Below, piece after piece: positions 46,364-54,745 of a stretch of 64,000 nt of DNA. The notes under the pieces were generated by a model, which had not been told where the DNA came from, did no database searches, and was given only the letters and a program-made list of their open reading frames with translations. Every line of letters begins with the position of its first letter. The first letter of the stretch is position 1. The position numbers and the translations under genes are program-made. The stretch comes from Brevinema_A sp051649245 (GTDB taxonomy: Bacteria; Spirochaetota; Brevinematia; Brevinematales; Brevinemataceae): NCBI GenBank assembly GCA_051649245.1, contig JBOFGS010000012.1:124001-188000 (forward strand). The letters are read 5' to 3'.

Positions 46364-46477
46364 AAAAAACCCTTATGACTATGATCATTGTTAATATTTA
46401 AAATGTATCGGTTGTATTTATTATTACCTTATAGTTTATGCATTCAAAATTGCATATTCTTTGATAATATTAAAAAT

Positions 46478-46507
46478 AAATAACCAAGACAACTGTCTTG
46501 GTTATTT
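46478..46507 (-). terminator. Terminator of the DEAD-box helicase gene
   Basis: AAATAACCAAGAC and GTCTTGGTTATTT form a 13-pair stem with a 4-base loop, with T-rich sequence after it on the minus strand. Confidence 0.8.
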
Positions 46508-46525
46508 ATTGAGTTAATGGATCAA

Positions 46526-48139
46526 TTATTTTTTGTTTGCAGGTTCAACATTTGCAGAAATGCCGGATATTTTAGCTTTTTGCATATTTGTATAAACAAT
46601 ATCTGCTTTTTCTTCAGAAACTTCAAAGAATGTAAATTTATCAAAAATATTGATTTTACCTACATGAAGTCCCTCAAGATTACATTCTCGAACAAGTGCT
46701 TGAATAATATCTTTTGGAGTGGTTCGGTTAATACGTCCAACGTTGATAAAGAAACGTACCATTCCTTGTTCTGCACCTGTATCACTAAATTGTCCTGATA
46801 TTTGTTTCTTTTTCTTATCACTACTTCCGTTACGTTCATCAGTGAACATTTTAAGAAGACTTGCGGCAATTTCGATAAGATCAATATTCGCAGCAGAACT
46901 CCATTCGTTAATTTTTTCTTTGTATGATTGTATATCTTCAGCTTTTGCTAATAAGGCAAGTTTTTCAATCATTCGTTCATTTTGGATACGTTCAACATCT
47001 TTAGGTGAAGGCATACGCATTAATTTTGGTTCACTTTTGGTAAGACGTTGTACAATTTTTAATTGAAAACGATCACGACGACCAATAAATGCATAACTTT
47101 TACCTGAACGTCCTGCTCGTCCTGTTCTACCAATACGATGGACATATTGTTCAGGATCTTGAGGGAAATCATAGTTAATGACGAGATCAATTTCATCAAC
47201 ATCTAATCCTCTTGCTGCAACATCTGTTGCAACAAGAACTTCAATAGTTCCTTGACGGAATTTTTGTAGTACGGAATCCCGTTGAGCTTGTTTCATATCA
47301 CCATGCAATCCGTCAGCAAAGATGCCATGAGCTTGTAATTCAGAAACAACTTCATCAGTCTTACGTTTTGTGTTACAAAAAATTAAACTGAGACGTGGAT
47401 TTTCAATTTTTAAAATACGCATACTTGCTTCAAGTTTTTGCTGTTCGGATATTTCTAATGAAAATTGTTCTACTCTAGGTGCTGTTAACTGTGAATTTTC
47501 AATTTTAACAGAAATAGGATTGTTTTGAAAACGTTTTGCAATTTCAAGAATTTGTTTAGGCATTGTTGCTGAGAAAAGGATGGTTTGTCTTTCTGTTGGA
47601 GCTGATGAGAGAATAGTCTTCATATCATCAACAAATCCCATATCTAACATGCGATCTGCTTCATCTAAGATGACCATTTTAATGGCATCTAAAGATAACG
47701 TTCCACGTTCTAAATGGTCAATAATACGTCCTGGTGTACCCACAACAATATGAGCACCTCTTTTGAGGGATTTTATTTGACGTTCAATAGATGTCCCACC
47801 ATAAACAGCAACTGTTTTTAATTTTCTACGATGTGTAGCAATTTTTCCAATTTCATCCCCAACTTGGTTGGCAAGTTCACGTGTTGGACATAGAATGAGA
47901 ATTTGTGTATTGGGATTGTCCATATCCATTGTCATTAAGGCAGGAATACCAAACGCGATAGTTTTTCCTGATCCTGTATGGGCTTGTCCAACGATGTCAT
48001 TTCCTTCCAAAATTATAGGGAGACTTTTGGATTGGATCATAGTTGGGTTTTTGTACCCAAGATCATCAATAGCTCTAAAAATATCTTCAGGCAGATTGAG
48101 ATCTGCAAATGTTCTTTCGAGGTCGAATGTTGTGCTCAA
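46526..48139 (-). CDS. DEAD-box RNA helicase with DbpA-type RNA-binding tail
   Basis: An ATP-dependent RNA helicase of the DeaD/CshA/DbpA group. The 537-residue protein has a Q-motif region, Walker A AHTGSGKT near 49, the DEAD box VILDEADRMLDMGF near 150, SATMP near 180 and HRIGRTGRAGR near 325. A DbpA-like RNA-binding domain occupies the last 75 residues (MVRFFINVGRINRTTP). An ATG at 48163 would add eight residues, but it lacks a ribosome site, whereas AAAGGAG stands just before the TTG at 48139; I therefore chose TTG. DbpA-type tails bind 23S rRNA, which suggests ribosome assembly. Confidence 0.9.
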   Translation of the reverse strand: MSTTFDLERTFADLNLPEDIFRAIDDLGYKNPTMIQSKSLPIILEGNDIVGQAHTGSGKTIAFGIPALMTMDMDNPNTQILILCPTRELANQVGDEIGKIATHRRKLKTVAVYGGTSIERQIKSLKRGAHIVVGTPGRIIDHLERGTLSLDAIKMVILDEADRMLDMGFVDDMKTILSSAPTERQTILFSATMPKQILEIAKRFQNNPISVKIENSQLTAPRVEQFSLEISEQQKLEASMRILKIENPRLSLIFCNTKRKTDEVVSELQAHGIFADGLHGDMKQAQRDSVLQKFRQGTIEVLVATDVAARGLDVDEIDLVINYDFPQDPEQYVHRIGRTGRAGRSGKSYAFIGRRDRFQLKIVQRLTKSEPKLMRMPSPKDVERIQNERMIEKLALLAKAEDIQSYKEKINEWSSAANIDLIEIAASLLKMFTDERNGSSDKKKKQISGQFSDTGAEQGMVRFFINVGRINRTTPKDIIQALVRECNLEGLHVGKINIFDKFTFFEVSEEKADIVYTNMQKAKISGISANVEPANKK

Positions 48140-48497
48140 ATGAAACTCCTTTGATGTTCGCATGCTTTCTATGATAAAGACGAAGTTTTGTCTAAAATAC
48201 TTTTTAGTAAACGTAAGAGGGTATTGTATAATAAAATACATTTTTCAAAGCTCGCCACATAGAGTAAATGCTGTCTATAATAAAATATATTTTATATTTC
48301 TTAATACAAATATATTTTATATTCTTTATATCATAACATAAAAAACAAATTTTGTGAATAGTTTTTCAAATTTTTTTTATTTTACTTCTATTTATTAAAT
48401 AATATGCTGATCAAATTTGATAATGATAAAATTTGACAATATGTACTTATAGTTTTATAATATATAATATGTATCTAATGTGTTAAAAGAGGTGGTT
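48140..48497. other. Intergenic region between helicase and ankyrin genes
   Basis: About 360 AT-rich bases between divergent genes. The plus-strand promoter at 48433-48461 is clear. The helicase promoter on the minus strand is presumably around 48210-48250 but has no well-spaced pair of boxes. Nothing else is visible. Confidence 0.5.
48433..48461 (+). promoter_or_regulatory. Promoter for the ankyrin gene pair
   Basis: Perfect TTGACA (48433-48438), 17 bases, perfect TATAAT (48456-48461), 37 bases before the start at 48498. This is the full sigma-70 consensus, so expression may be high. Confidence 0.85.
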
Positions 48498-49205
48498 ATG
48501 AAAAAATCTAACGTTCAGTTATCAATCTTTTTTCAACTATTATGCCTTTTTTTATTGATTCAAAATGTTTTGTATAGCCAAATCAATATCCAATCTCAAC
48601 AAGATAGCGATAAAATATTTTCAGCTGCCTATGCAGGTAATATAGAATATTTGAAGTTTTTATCGGATAATGGTAGTGATCTTAATAGCCAAGATCAGTA
48701 TGGTTTTACTCCATTGATGTGGGCAATATATAATAATCATACACAAACTGCTCGTTATTTGATCGAAAATTCTGTAGATGTTAATATAAAATCACTATTA
48801 GGTCATTCTGCAATTTTACTTGCTGCCCAACACAATAACGTTGAATTAGTCGTCTTATTAGGTACATATGGAGCCAATCTTAATGATACTGACCACAATG
48901 GTAACTCTGTTATGCATTATGCAGCAGCAGGTGGACGCTCTGATATGGTTGATTTTCTGATGGCTTTTGGTGCTAATATCAATGTTACCAATCAACATGG
49001 TTTATATCCGATTGACTATGTTTCTCGCAACGGACATTTTACACTAATGAAATATTTATCTGATATTGGTGCTCCTATACCGGATCATTTAATAAGAAAT
49101 TCCCGATCTATTGGTATTCCTGACACAACAACAGCACAGATGCCTTATATAAATAATGTTCGTACTGAAATTCGTGAAAATTCTTTGTCGCTTACCTCTA
49201 AGTAA
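48498..49205 (+). CDS. Exported ankyrin-repeat protein
   Basis: A 235-residue protein with an N-terminal signal peptide (hydrophobic core FFQLLCLFLLIQNVLYSQ) and five ankyrin repeats from about residue 40 to 200 (QYGFTPLMWAIYNNHTQTA, LLGHSAILLAAQHNN, HNGNSVMHYAAAGGRSDMV, QHGLYPIDYVSRNGH). The tail is Asn/Thr-rich. The ATG at 48498 has AGAGGTGG before it. It is followed by a second ankyrin gene after 70 bases. Confidence 0.87.
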   Translation: MKKSNVQLSIFFQLLCLFLLIQNVLYSQINIQSQQDSDKIFSAAYAGNIEYLKFLSDNGSDLNSQDQYGFTPLMWAIYNNHTQTARYLIENSVDVNIKSLLGHSAILLAAQHNNVELVVLLGTYGANLNDTDHNGNSVMHYAAAGGRSDMVDFLMAFGANINVTNQHGLYPIDYVSRNGHFTLMKYLSDIGAPIPDHLIRNSRSIGIPDTTTAQMPYINNVRTEIRENSLSLTSK

Positions 49206-49275
49206 ATATCAAAAAATTCCGATTAAATTTATAGAAAAATAAAAGTAAATTATATACATTGAGAGGACTCTACAC

Positions 49276-50565
49276 GTGAAATTAAAAATATTATTAGTAA
49301 TTATTTTTGTAACAATAGCTCCTTTGTCTCTCCAAGCTCAATCAAATCAAGAAGTGTCTTCCAATTATTCCCCTGTACATTGGGCTGCGGCACAAGGTTA
49401 TACAGAAATGCTCAAAGTTCTTACCGACAAAGGTTATGATATTAATGGACAAGATGATTCAGGATTTACTCCATTGCATTACGCAGCAGCAGCTGGTAAA
49501 TTTGATAGTGTTAATTTTTTAGTTTCTAAAGGAGCAGATCTTTATCTTGTGAATAAAGATAATTTAACTCCCATGTCTCTTGCTGCACAAGCTGGTGAAC
49601 AAAAAATTGTTGATTTTTTATTTGTAAAAATGAGATCAACACGTGTAGAACAACTTAAAGCTCAAGTAGAACAAGAAAGAGTAAATACTGATTTAGCAAA
49701 AGCTGCAAAAGCTCGTGCAGAAGCAGAACGTCTTAGACAAAAAGCTGAACAATGGACTAAAGAAGCGTCTTTTTGGAAAGCTGAAGCTCAAAAATGGACA
49801 CGAGAAGCTAATTTGCTTAAAGAAAAACAAATTCAATTGGATCAAATTACAAAAGAAAAATTAACACAGGCAATTGCAGATAAGAAAAATGCTCTTGAAA
49901 ATTATGAAGCTGAACGATTGGCAAGAGCTGCTGCTGAGCGATTACTTAAAGAACAAAGTGCAAATCTTGATGCCCAATTAAAAGCATATCAAGCTCAAAA
50001 TGCTGCTCTCGCTGCTCAACAAGCTACAGATATTGCTATTGAAAATCTTGCTAATGAATTTATTAAACAAGGAATTAGTCAAAATAGTGAGATTATTCCT
50101 CCAACAGTAACTACAAATAGTAATGGTCAATTATATTTTATTGATCCTAATGCTCCCGCTGTTCCTGTGAATATTCTTGCAGAAACACCTATATTGACTG
50201 ATGACCCAAGTATTTCATTACCTCAACAAGTTACCAAATCCACTAATATTGGTGAAGTAACAATTGATCCAGGATTATTACAATTTGGTGAAGGTATTGC
50301 TCCTCAAAATTTTGAAGAATCTCTACCTGTTATTGTCCAACCACCTACACCTAAACCTGTCGTTGTTGAACCAGAAGAGCCTCCAACTCCTGTTGTTTCT
50401 CCAACTCCAGCTCCAACTCCAACTCCAGATCCTGTTGTTTCTCCAACTCCAGCTCCTGAGCCAATAGAAACAAATACAGATATTGAAATTGTTGAAGAAG
50501 ATCCATTTGCAAATAATGATGTTATTGAAAGTTCTTATGGGTATGATCAATATGATCAATATTAA
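49276..50565 (+). CDS. Exported ankyrin/coiled-coil/Pro-Thr-rich protein
   Basis: A 429-residue mosaic. A signal peptide (KLKILLVIIFVTIAPLSLQAQ) is followed by three ankyrin repeats (about 28-120, for example DSGFTPLHYAAAAGK). A long helical, Ala/Glu/Lys/Gln-rich segment (about 128-255) probably forms a coiled coil. A Pro/Thr/Val-rich region (about 350-400) contains an exact 26-base DNA duplication encoding PVVSPTPAP. The tail ends YGYDQYDQY. The start is GTG with GAGAGGA before it. The layout suggests a protein spanning the periplasm or cell wall, with the ankyrin part as binding head. This is inference. Confidence 0.86.
   Translation: MKLKILLVIIFVTIAPLSLQAQSNQEVSSNYSPVHWAAAQGYTEMLKVLTDKGYDINGQDDSGFTPLHYAAAAGKFDSVNFLVSKGADLYLVNKDNLTPMSLAAQAGEQKIVDFLFVKMRSTRVEQLKAQVEQERVNTDLAKAAKARAEAERLRQKAEQWTKEASFWKAEAQKWTREANLLKEKQIQLDQITKEKLTQAIADKKNALENYEAERLARAAAERLLKEQSANLDAQLKAYQAQNAALAAQQATDIAIENLANEFIKQGISQNSEIIPPTVTTNSNGQLYFIDPNAPAVPVNILAETPILTDDPSISLPQQVTKSTNIGEVTIDPGLLQFGEGIAPQNFEESLPVIVQPPTPKPVVVEPEEPPTPVVSPTPAPTPTPDPVVSPTPAPEPIETNTDIEIVEEDPFANNDVIESSYGYDQYDQY
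50389..50456 (+). repeat. Direct repeat in the Pro/Thr-rich coding region
   Basis: An exact 26-base repeat (50389-50414 and 50431-50456), 42 bases apart start to start and so in frame, encoding PVVSPTPAP twice. Shorter CCAACTCCA repeats fill the interval. Slippage could vary the length of this stretch. Confidence 0.85.
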
Positions 50566-50584
50566 TAAAATAGCTAATTAACAT

Positions 50585-50621
50585 AAAGAGAGGATAGAGC
50601 ATTTCGCTCTATCCTCTCTTT
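50585..50621. terminator. Terminator after the ankyrin pair
   Basis: AAAGAGAGGATAGAGC and GCTCTATCCTCTCTTT form a 16-pair stem with a 5-base loop. It could also serve the convergent DUF1295 gene. Confidence 0.82.
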
Positions 50622-50651
50622 AATTTCATATTTTTTATCTTTGTTCATTTA

Positions 50652-51452
50652 TTATCTTAATTTAGGAAAGATATATGGTGTGTTTTCTGAATATTCTTGC
50701 CAATCGCTGTATTTCGTCATTTTTTCTTCTGTCATAGGACCTGTTATTTTTGAAATAATGATATAAATCATTATTGGAGAGATTAAGGTGATCGTATTCA
50801 TAATAATATTAAAAGTTATATTATTTGGTACAAATACTCTTGTTGCAACCCAAAGTCCAAACCAAAACATTATTTCTCCAAAATAATTTGGATGTCTTGA
50901 GTACTTCCACAACCCTTTTCGTAGTAATTTTCCAGGTTCTTTATAAATAACTAATTGTCTGTCACTTATTGTTTCTATTATAAGAGCTACAAGACAAATG
51001 ATACTTCCTAAAATCATAAAGAAAATATTAAATCCAGATGAAATTATTTTTGTATCAAGAGAAAAATAAAAATACAATGGGACACACATAATCCAAATAA
51101 ACAATGCTTGTGAAACAAATACTATTAAATACGATCTAAATGTAGAATAATTTGCCTTAAGAGCTTCATACCGCGGATCTTCTTTTATGTAAAACATTCG
51201 ATTAGCAAGATGAAGTCCCAGCCGTAATCCCCAAAGGGTAATTAGGATTACGATTATTATAGGTAGATTAAACTCAAAACCTCGAATTAACCACCCTAAT
51301 AATGCAACGCCAACAAATCCTGAACTCCAAAATACATCTACAATTGCCCATTTGTTTTTCTTCTGAGCATAGATGAAGACTACAGTAACAGCAATCCATA
51401 ATAATAACGCACTAGATATAGCGTATAATGGTAATAGTATATTAAAATCCAT
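50652..51452 (-). CDS. DUF1295 / isoprenylcysteine methyltransferase-like membrane protein
   Basis: A 266-residue polytopic membrane protein of the steroid 5-alpha-reductase / ICMT superfamily (DUF1295). The hallmark YSRHPNYFGEIMFWFGLWV is near residue 195, with the preceding LLRKGLWKY. Such proteins act on lipids or prenyl groups as reductases or methyltransferases; the reaction here cannot be told. The ATG at 51452 has GGAGG before it; an in-frame ATG four codons earlier would contain that site. It diverges from fabD. Confidence 0.85.
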   Translation of the reverse strand: MDFNILLPLYAISSALLLWIAVTVVFIYAQKKNKWAIVDVFWSSGFVGVALLGWLIRGFEFNLPIIIVILITLWGLRLGLHLANRMFYIKEDPRYEALKANYSTFRSYLIVFVSQALFIWIMCVPLYFYFSLDTKIISSGFNIFFMILGSIICLVALIIETISDRQLVIYKEPGKLLRKGLWKYSRHPNYFGEIMFWFGLWVATRVFVPNNITFNIIMNTITLISPIMIYIIISKITGPMTEEKMTKYSDWQEYSENTPYIFPKLR

Positions 51453-51493
51453 TATAACCTCCATTAATCTTTATAATATAATATATACAAAGT

Positions 51494-51522
51494 TTGCAAA
51501 AAACGCAATATAATATTATAAA
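51494..51522 (+). promoter_or_regulatory. Promoter for fabD
   Basis: TTGCAA (51494-51499), 17 bases, TATAAA (51517-51522), 28 bases before the fabD start. Confidence 0.6.
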
Positions 51523-51550
51523 TATCTAAATTTGTATTAAGGAGCCTACA

Positions 51551-52441
51551 ATGGTATTCTTTTTTCCTGGTCAAGGATCTCAATTTATCGGGATGGGTCA
51601 AGATTTGATTAAAAAATATAAAATCGCACAAGAAATTTATTCCCAAGCAAATGATATTCTTGGATTTGATATCCAAAAATTGTCTTTTGCGGGTCCAGAA
51701 AATGAATTAACAAATACGAAATTTGCTCAACCTGCAATCTTAGTTTATCAACATATCTTAACCACTATTCTCAAAGAAAAACAAATGATTCCCACAGCTG
51801 TTGCAGGGCATTCTTTGGGAGAATTTTCTGCTGTATTGGCAAGTGAAATGCTGGATTTTTCATCTGTATTAACACTTGTTCAAAAAAGAGGTGCGTTGAT
51901 GGCTGATTCTGACCCAGAACATAAAGGAGCCATGGCTGCTATTTTGGGTTTGGATGATGAAATTGTCATTGATCTTTGTAAGGAAATCTCAAAAACACAC
52001 TATGTCGAACCTGTAAATTTTAATACACCAGGTCAAGTTGTTATTTCGGGTCTTAAAGAGGGTGTTTTAAAAGCATCTGACTTAATGCTCAGTAAAGGAG
52101 CTAAACGAGCAGTTCCGTTAGCTGTAAGTGGAGCATTTCATTCTCAATTAATGAATGCCGCTTCTGATGAATTTGCTTCTATCGTTAATCGTTTAGAATT
52201 TAAAAAACCTATTTGTCCTATTATTTCCAATGTTACTGCTCAATTTTATTCTAACGATCAAGTCAAAAAGCTACTTCCTCTTCAAATGAAATCTCCTGTT
52301 CAATGGGTCAAATCTATTAATTATTTAATGAATAATGGTTTTTCTCAAGGTATCGAACTGACTCAAGGATCTGTTATTTCAGGAATGATTCGTAAGATTA
52401 ATAAAGAATTTGAATGCCAAAAAATTGATGCTTATCTTTAA
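51551..52441 (+). CDS. fabD: Malonyl-CoA:ACP transacylase FabD
   Basis: FabD loads malonyl groups onto acyl carrier protein for fatty-acid synthesis. The 296-residue protein has the FPGQGSQFIGMG start, the nucleophile Ser88 in AGHSLGEFSA and the active-site His in SGAFHSQLM near 200. The Gln-Leu-Thr segment near the C-terminus is also typical. Length is normal. AAGGAG precedes the ATG. It faces fabZ, and the two share a bidirectional terminator. Confidence 0.96.
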   Translation: MVFFFPGQGSQFIGMGQDLIKKYKIAQEIYSQANDILGFDIQKLSFAGPENELTNTKFAQPAILVYQHILTTILKEKQMIPTAVAGHSLGEFSAVLASEMLDFSSVLTLVQKRGALMADSDPEHKGAMAAILGLDDEIVIDLCKEISKTHYVEPVNFNTPGQVVISGLKEGVLKASDLMLSKGAKRAVPLAVSGAFHSQLMNAASDEFASIVNRLEFKKPICPIISNVTAQFYSNDQVKKLLPLQMKSPVQWVKSINYLMNNGFSQGIELTQGSVISGMIRKINKEFECQKIDAYL

Positions 52442-52448
52442 ACAAAAA

Positions 52449-52480
52449 AATAAAAAACACCTTTATAGGTGTTTTTTATT
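52449..52480. terminator. Bidirectional terminator between fabD and fabZ
   Basis: AATAAAAAACACCT and AGGTGTTTTTTATT form a 14-pair stem with a 4-base loop, just past the fabD stop and touching the fabZ stop at 52480. Confidence 0.85.
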
Positions 52481-52983
52481 TATGCAATACTTCCTTCTTT
52501 TGGTGTCATCATTGCACTCATGGTACATTCACAAACAAGTTCATGATCAACATATGCTTTTGCTTCAAAAGAATTAATCACACGAGTAAATGATGCTCCA
52601 TCTTCTGCAATAGATTCACGTCGTTTTGTGACATTGATACGATATTCTAAACGATCTCCAGGAATGACAGGTTTTCTAAATTTAACTCCATCAATATTCA
52701 TAAAAAACATTAAAATCCCATTTGTATTAAGTTTTGGATAGCGATTTTTTAATTGTGTTAAGGCAATAAAACCTGCACATTGTGCTAACCCTTCTACTTG
52801 AAGAACACCTGGCATAACAGGAGCATCAGGAAAATGACCATTAAAAAAATCTTCATTAATGCTCACATTTTTATATCCAAGTCCAGAATCTTCATTAACT
52901 TCCAACACCCTATCTACCAAAAGCATAGGAAAACGATGGGGAAGAATGTTCATAATATCTTTAATATCAAAAAAATGGCTCAC
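52480..52983 (-). CDS. fabZ: 3-hydroxyacyl-ACP dehydratase FabZ
   Basis: FabZ removes water from 3-hydroxyacyl-ACP in each cycle of fatty-acid elongation. The 167-residue hotdog-fold protein has LPHRFPMLLVDRVLE near 14 and the active site FFNGHFPDAPVMPGVLQVEG with His50 and Glu64. The start is GTG at 52983 with TTAGGAG before it. It is convergent with fabD and has its own promoter (53014-53042). Confidence 0.96.
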   Translation of the reverse strand: MSHFFDIKDIMNILPHRFPMLLVDRVLEVNEDSGLGYKNVSINEDFFNGHFPDAPVMPGVLQVEGLAQCAGFIALTQLKNRYPKLNTNGILMFFMNIDGVKFRKPVIPGDRLEYRINVTKRRESIAEDGASFTRVINSFEAKAYVDHELVCECTMSAMMTPKEGSIA

Positions 52984-53013
52984 AACTATCTCCTAATTAT
53001 TATAGATTTTTAA

Positions 53014-53042
53014 ATTATATCGTATTAATAATTCTTTGTCAA
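53014..53042 (-). promoter_or_regulatory. Promoter for fabZ
   Basis: Minus strand TTGACA (53037-53042), 17 bases, perfect TATAAT (53014-53019), 30 bases before the GTG start. Confidence 0.82.
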
Positions 53043-53081
53043 TATGTTATCTTATTTTCACATATGATTATTTATAAAATA

Positions 53082-53110
53082 TTGACCTTTGTTTATTATT
53101 TTGTTATAAT
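53082..53110 (+). promoter_or_regulatory. Promoter for the small lipoprotein gene
   Basis: TTGACC (53082-53087), 17 bases, perfect TATAAT (53105-53110), 34 bases before the start at 53144. Confidence 0.78.
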
Positions 53111-53143
53111 AGTTTATAAGAAAATAATATTAGGGTAACATCT

Positions 53144-53614
53144 ATGAGAACTTTATTTTTATTTTGTTTACTGATAACATCTTGTTCTCTTACAAATTCA
53201 GAACGAGAACAAGTTATTCGTGATGCATTTGTATCAAATATTGTTGGTAGATATGTACCTATTAGACAAGAAATTTCTATGAAAACAATTGATGGAGTTA
53301 GAAAAATAACGTTCTCTCCTACAGGAATGATAGAAATTACCTCTAATGATTCTTATCTTGATATACCGATTGATATTAACATAAATACAGGAAGTATCGG
53401 TTCTAGTGAAATTATTTTTATATCACGTGGGGATCCGACATTAGATTCATCATTGATTGTCAATAACACATTATCAGCAACAGCATATCATTTTACCTTA
53501 ACCTTAAACACTACTCCTGTTCTATCATTGACATTTTCTGATAGATTTTCTATAGCTATTAAAGATAACCAACTCTTTATCAATGGATCTGTTGTTGCTA
53601 ATAAAGTTTCTTAA
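53144..53614 (+). CDS. Small lipoprotein of unknown function
   Basis: A 156-residue protein with a lipoprotein signal (RTLFLFCLLITSC, lipid-bearing Cys14). The rest is Thr/Ser/Ile-rich and probably all beta (repeated strand patterns such as GMIEITSNDSYLDIPIDININT). No family recognised. It has a clear promoter and terminator of its own, so it is an independent unit. Confidence 0.8.
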   Translation: MRTLFLFCLLITSCSLTNSEREQVIRDAFVSNIVGRYVPIRQEISMKTIDGVRKITFSPTGMIEITSNDSYLDIPIDININTGSIGSSEIIFISRGDPTLDSSLIVNNTLSATAYHFTLTLNTTPVLSLTFSDRFSIAIKDNQLFINGSVVANKVS

Positions 53615-53640
53615 AAAGTACCTGTGAAAAGGTACTTTTT
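53613..53640 (+). terminator. Terminator of the small lipoprotein gene
   Basis: AAAAAGTACCT and AGGTACTTTTT form an 11-pair stem with a 6-base loop, starting in the stop codon. Confidence 0.82.
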
Positions 53641-53713
53641 AAATGTTGAAAATAATTTATAATTGTATAAGAATATTATAAAAATCATTATACTATTATT
53701 TAAGGAGATGTGA

Positions 53714-54688
53714 ATGTATAAAGTGGCTATTGTTGGAGCTGGTCCAGCAGGCATTGCGATGGGTGCTGAGCTTGTAGAAGCTGGTATTTCTGCAGAACAA
53801 ATTATTATTTGTGAAAAATCAGATCAAGATAATGCATCTGTTCGACAATTTTATCCTGCAGGTAAAGAAATTAATTCTGTTTATAAAAATATCCAAACCG
53901 AACAAATCGGTATCTTAGGATTTTCTGGTTTAATTTCTATGGACACATACTACCAAATGATTAAAGATACCATTAACAAGTATCGTCTCTCTATCCAATG
54001 TAAAACAGAAGTACAAAAAATCACGAAAAATAATGATTCATTTACTGTTTATACCTCTGGAGATACCATTGAAGCAGAGTATATTGTGTTAGCAAGTGGT
54101 GTGTTTTCAAAACCCCGACGGCCTGATTATCCTTTATCATCTTCTATAATGCCAAAAATTTCTTTTGATATTATGAATCTTCAAAAAACTAATGCAAAAG
54201 GATTAGATATTTTAGTAGTTGGAGGTGGAGATTCTGCTTCCGAATATGTGCAAACTCTTGCAGCAATGGGTAACCATGTTTCTCTTTCCTATCGTCAAGA
54301 TAATTTCTTTCGGATGAATGAACTTAATAAAGATCGTTTTAATTCCTTAGTGAATGATGGTAAAGTTTCATCTTTCTTATCAACCAATATCACATCTGTA
54401 GAGTTTGCTGAGGATAAAATTAAAGTTGTCTTTAAAGAACAAGAACCATTATTTGTTGATCGAATTGTTTATTCTTTAGGAGGAGCTTCTGCTACTGTAT
54501 TTATGAATAATTGTGGTTTAGAATATGATGATATGAATGTTATACTACGTGATTATAAAGAAACCTCTATTGATAAAATGTTTATGATCGGTGATTTAGC
54601 AACAGGAAGAAAAGGTGGATCTTTAATGCTTGCATTTAATGGTGCAAAAGAAGTAATGAATGGATTAAAAGAAAAATATAAATTTTAA
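53714..54688 (+). CDS. YpdA-like FAD/NAD(P)-dependent oxidoreductase
   Basis: A 324-residue flavoprotein of the thioredoxin-reductase-like superfamily. The FAD-binding motif VAIVGAGPAGIAMGAEL is at residues 4-20, a second dinucleotide motif VVGGGDSASEYVQ lies near 175, and FMIGDLATGRKGGSLMLAFNGAKEVM near the C-terminus contacts FAD. There is no CxxC redox pair, as in YpdA (bacillithiol disulfide reductase) and unlike thioredoxin reductase. Whether this organism makes bacillithiol is unknown, so the substrate is open. An AAGGAG ribosome site precedes the ATG. Confidence 0.82.
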   Translation: MYKVAIVGAGPAGIAMGAELVEAGISAEQIIICEKSDQDNASVRQFYPAGKEINSVYKNIQTEQIGILGFSGLISMDTYYQMIKDTINKYRLSIQCKTEVQKITKNNDSFTVYTSGDTIEAEYIVLASGVFSKPRRPDYPLSSSIMPKISFDIMNLQKTNAKGLDILVVGGGDSASEYVQTLAAMGNHVSLSYRQDNFFRMNELNKDRFNSLVNDGKVSSFLSTNITSVEFAEDKIKVVFKEQEPLFVDRIVYSLGGASATVFMNNCGLEYDDMNVILRDYKETSIDKMFMIGDLATGRKGGSLMLAFNGAKEVMNGLKEKYKF

Positions 54689-54709
54689 TTTAACTGATAA
54701 GAAAATATT

Positions 54710-54742
54710 AAAAACCTCTCATCAAAATGATGAGAGGTTTTT
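54710..54742. terminator. Bidirectional terminator after the oxidoreductase
   Basis: AAAAACCTCTCATCA and TGATGAGAGGTTTTT form a 15-pair stem with a 3-base loop, 4 bases before the end of the convergent gene. Confidence 0.88.
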
Positions 54743-54745
54743 AGT

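Noticed and set aside
46517..46798. A 93-codon plus-strand frame opposite the helicase gene
   Set aside because: It lies wholly within the helicase RNA-binding tail, antisense, with no ribosome site.
48140..48163. ATG start for the helicase at 48163
   Set aside because: It lacks a ribosome site, while AAAGGAG stands immediately upstream of the TTG at 48139.
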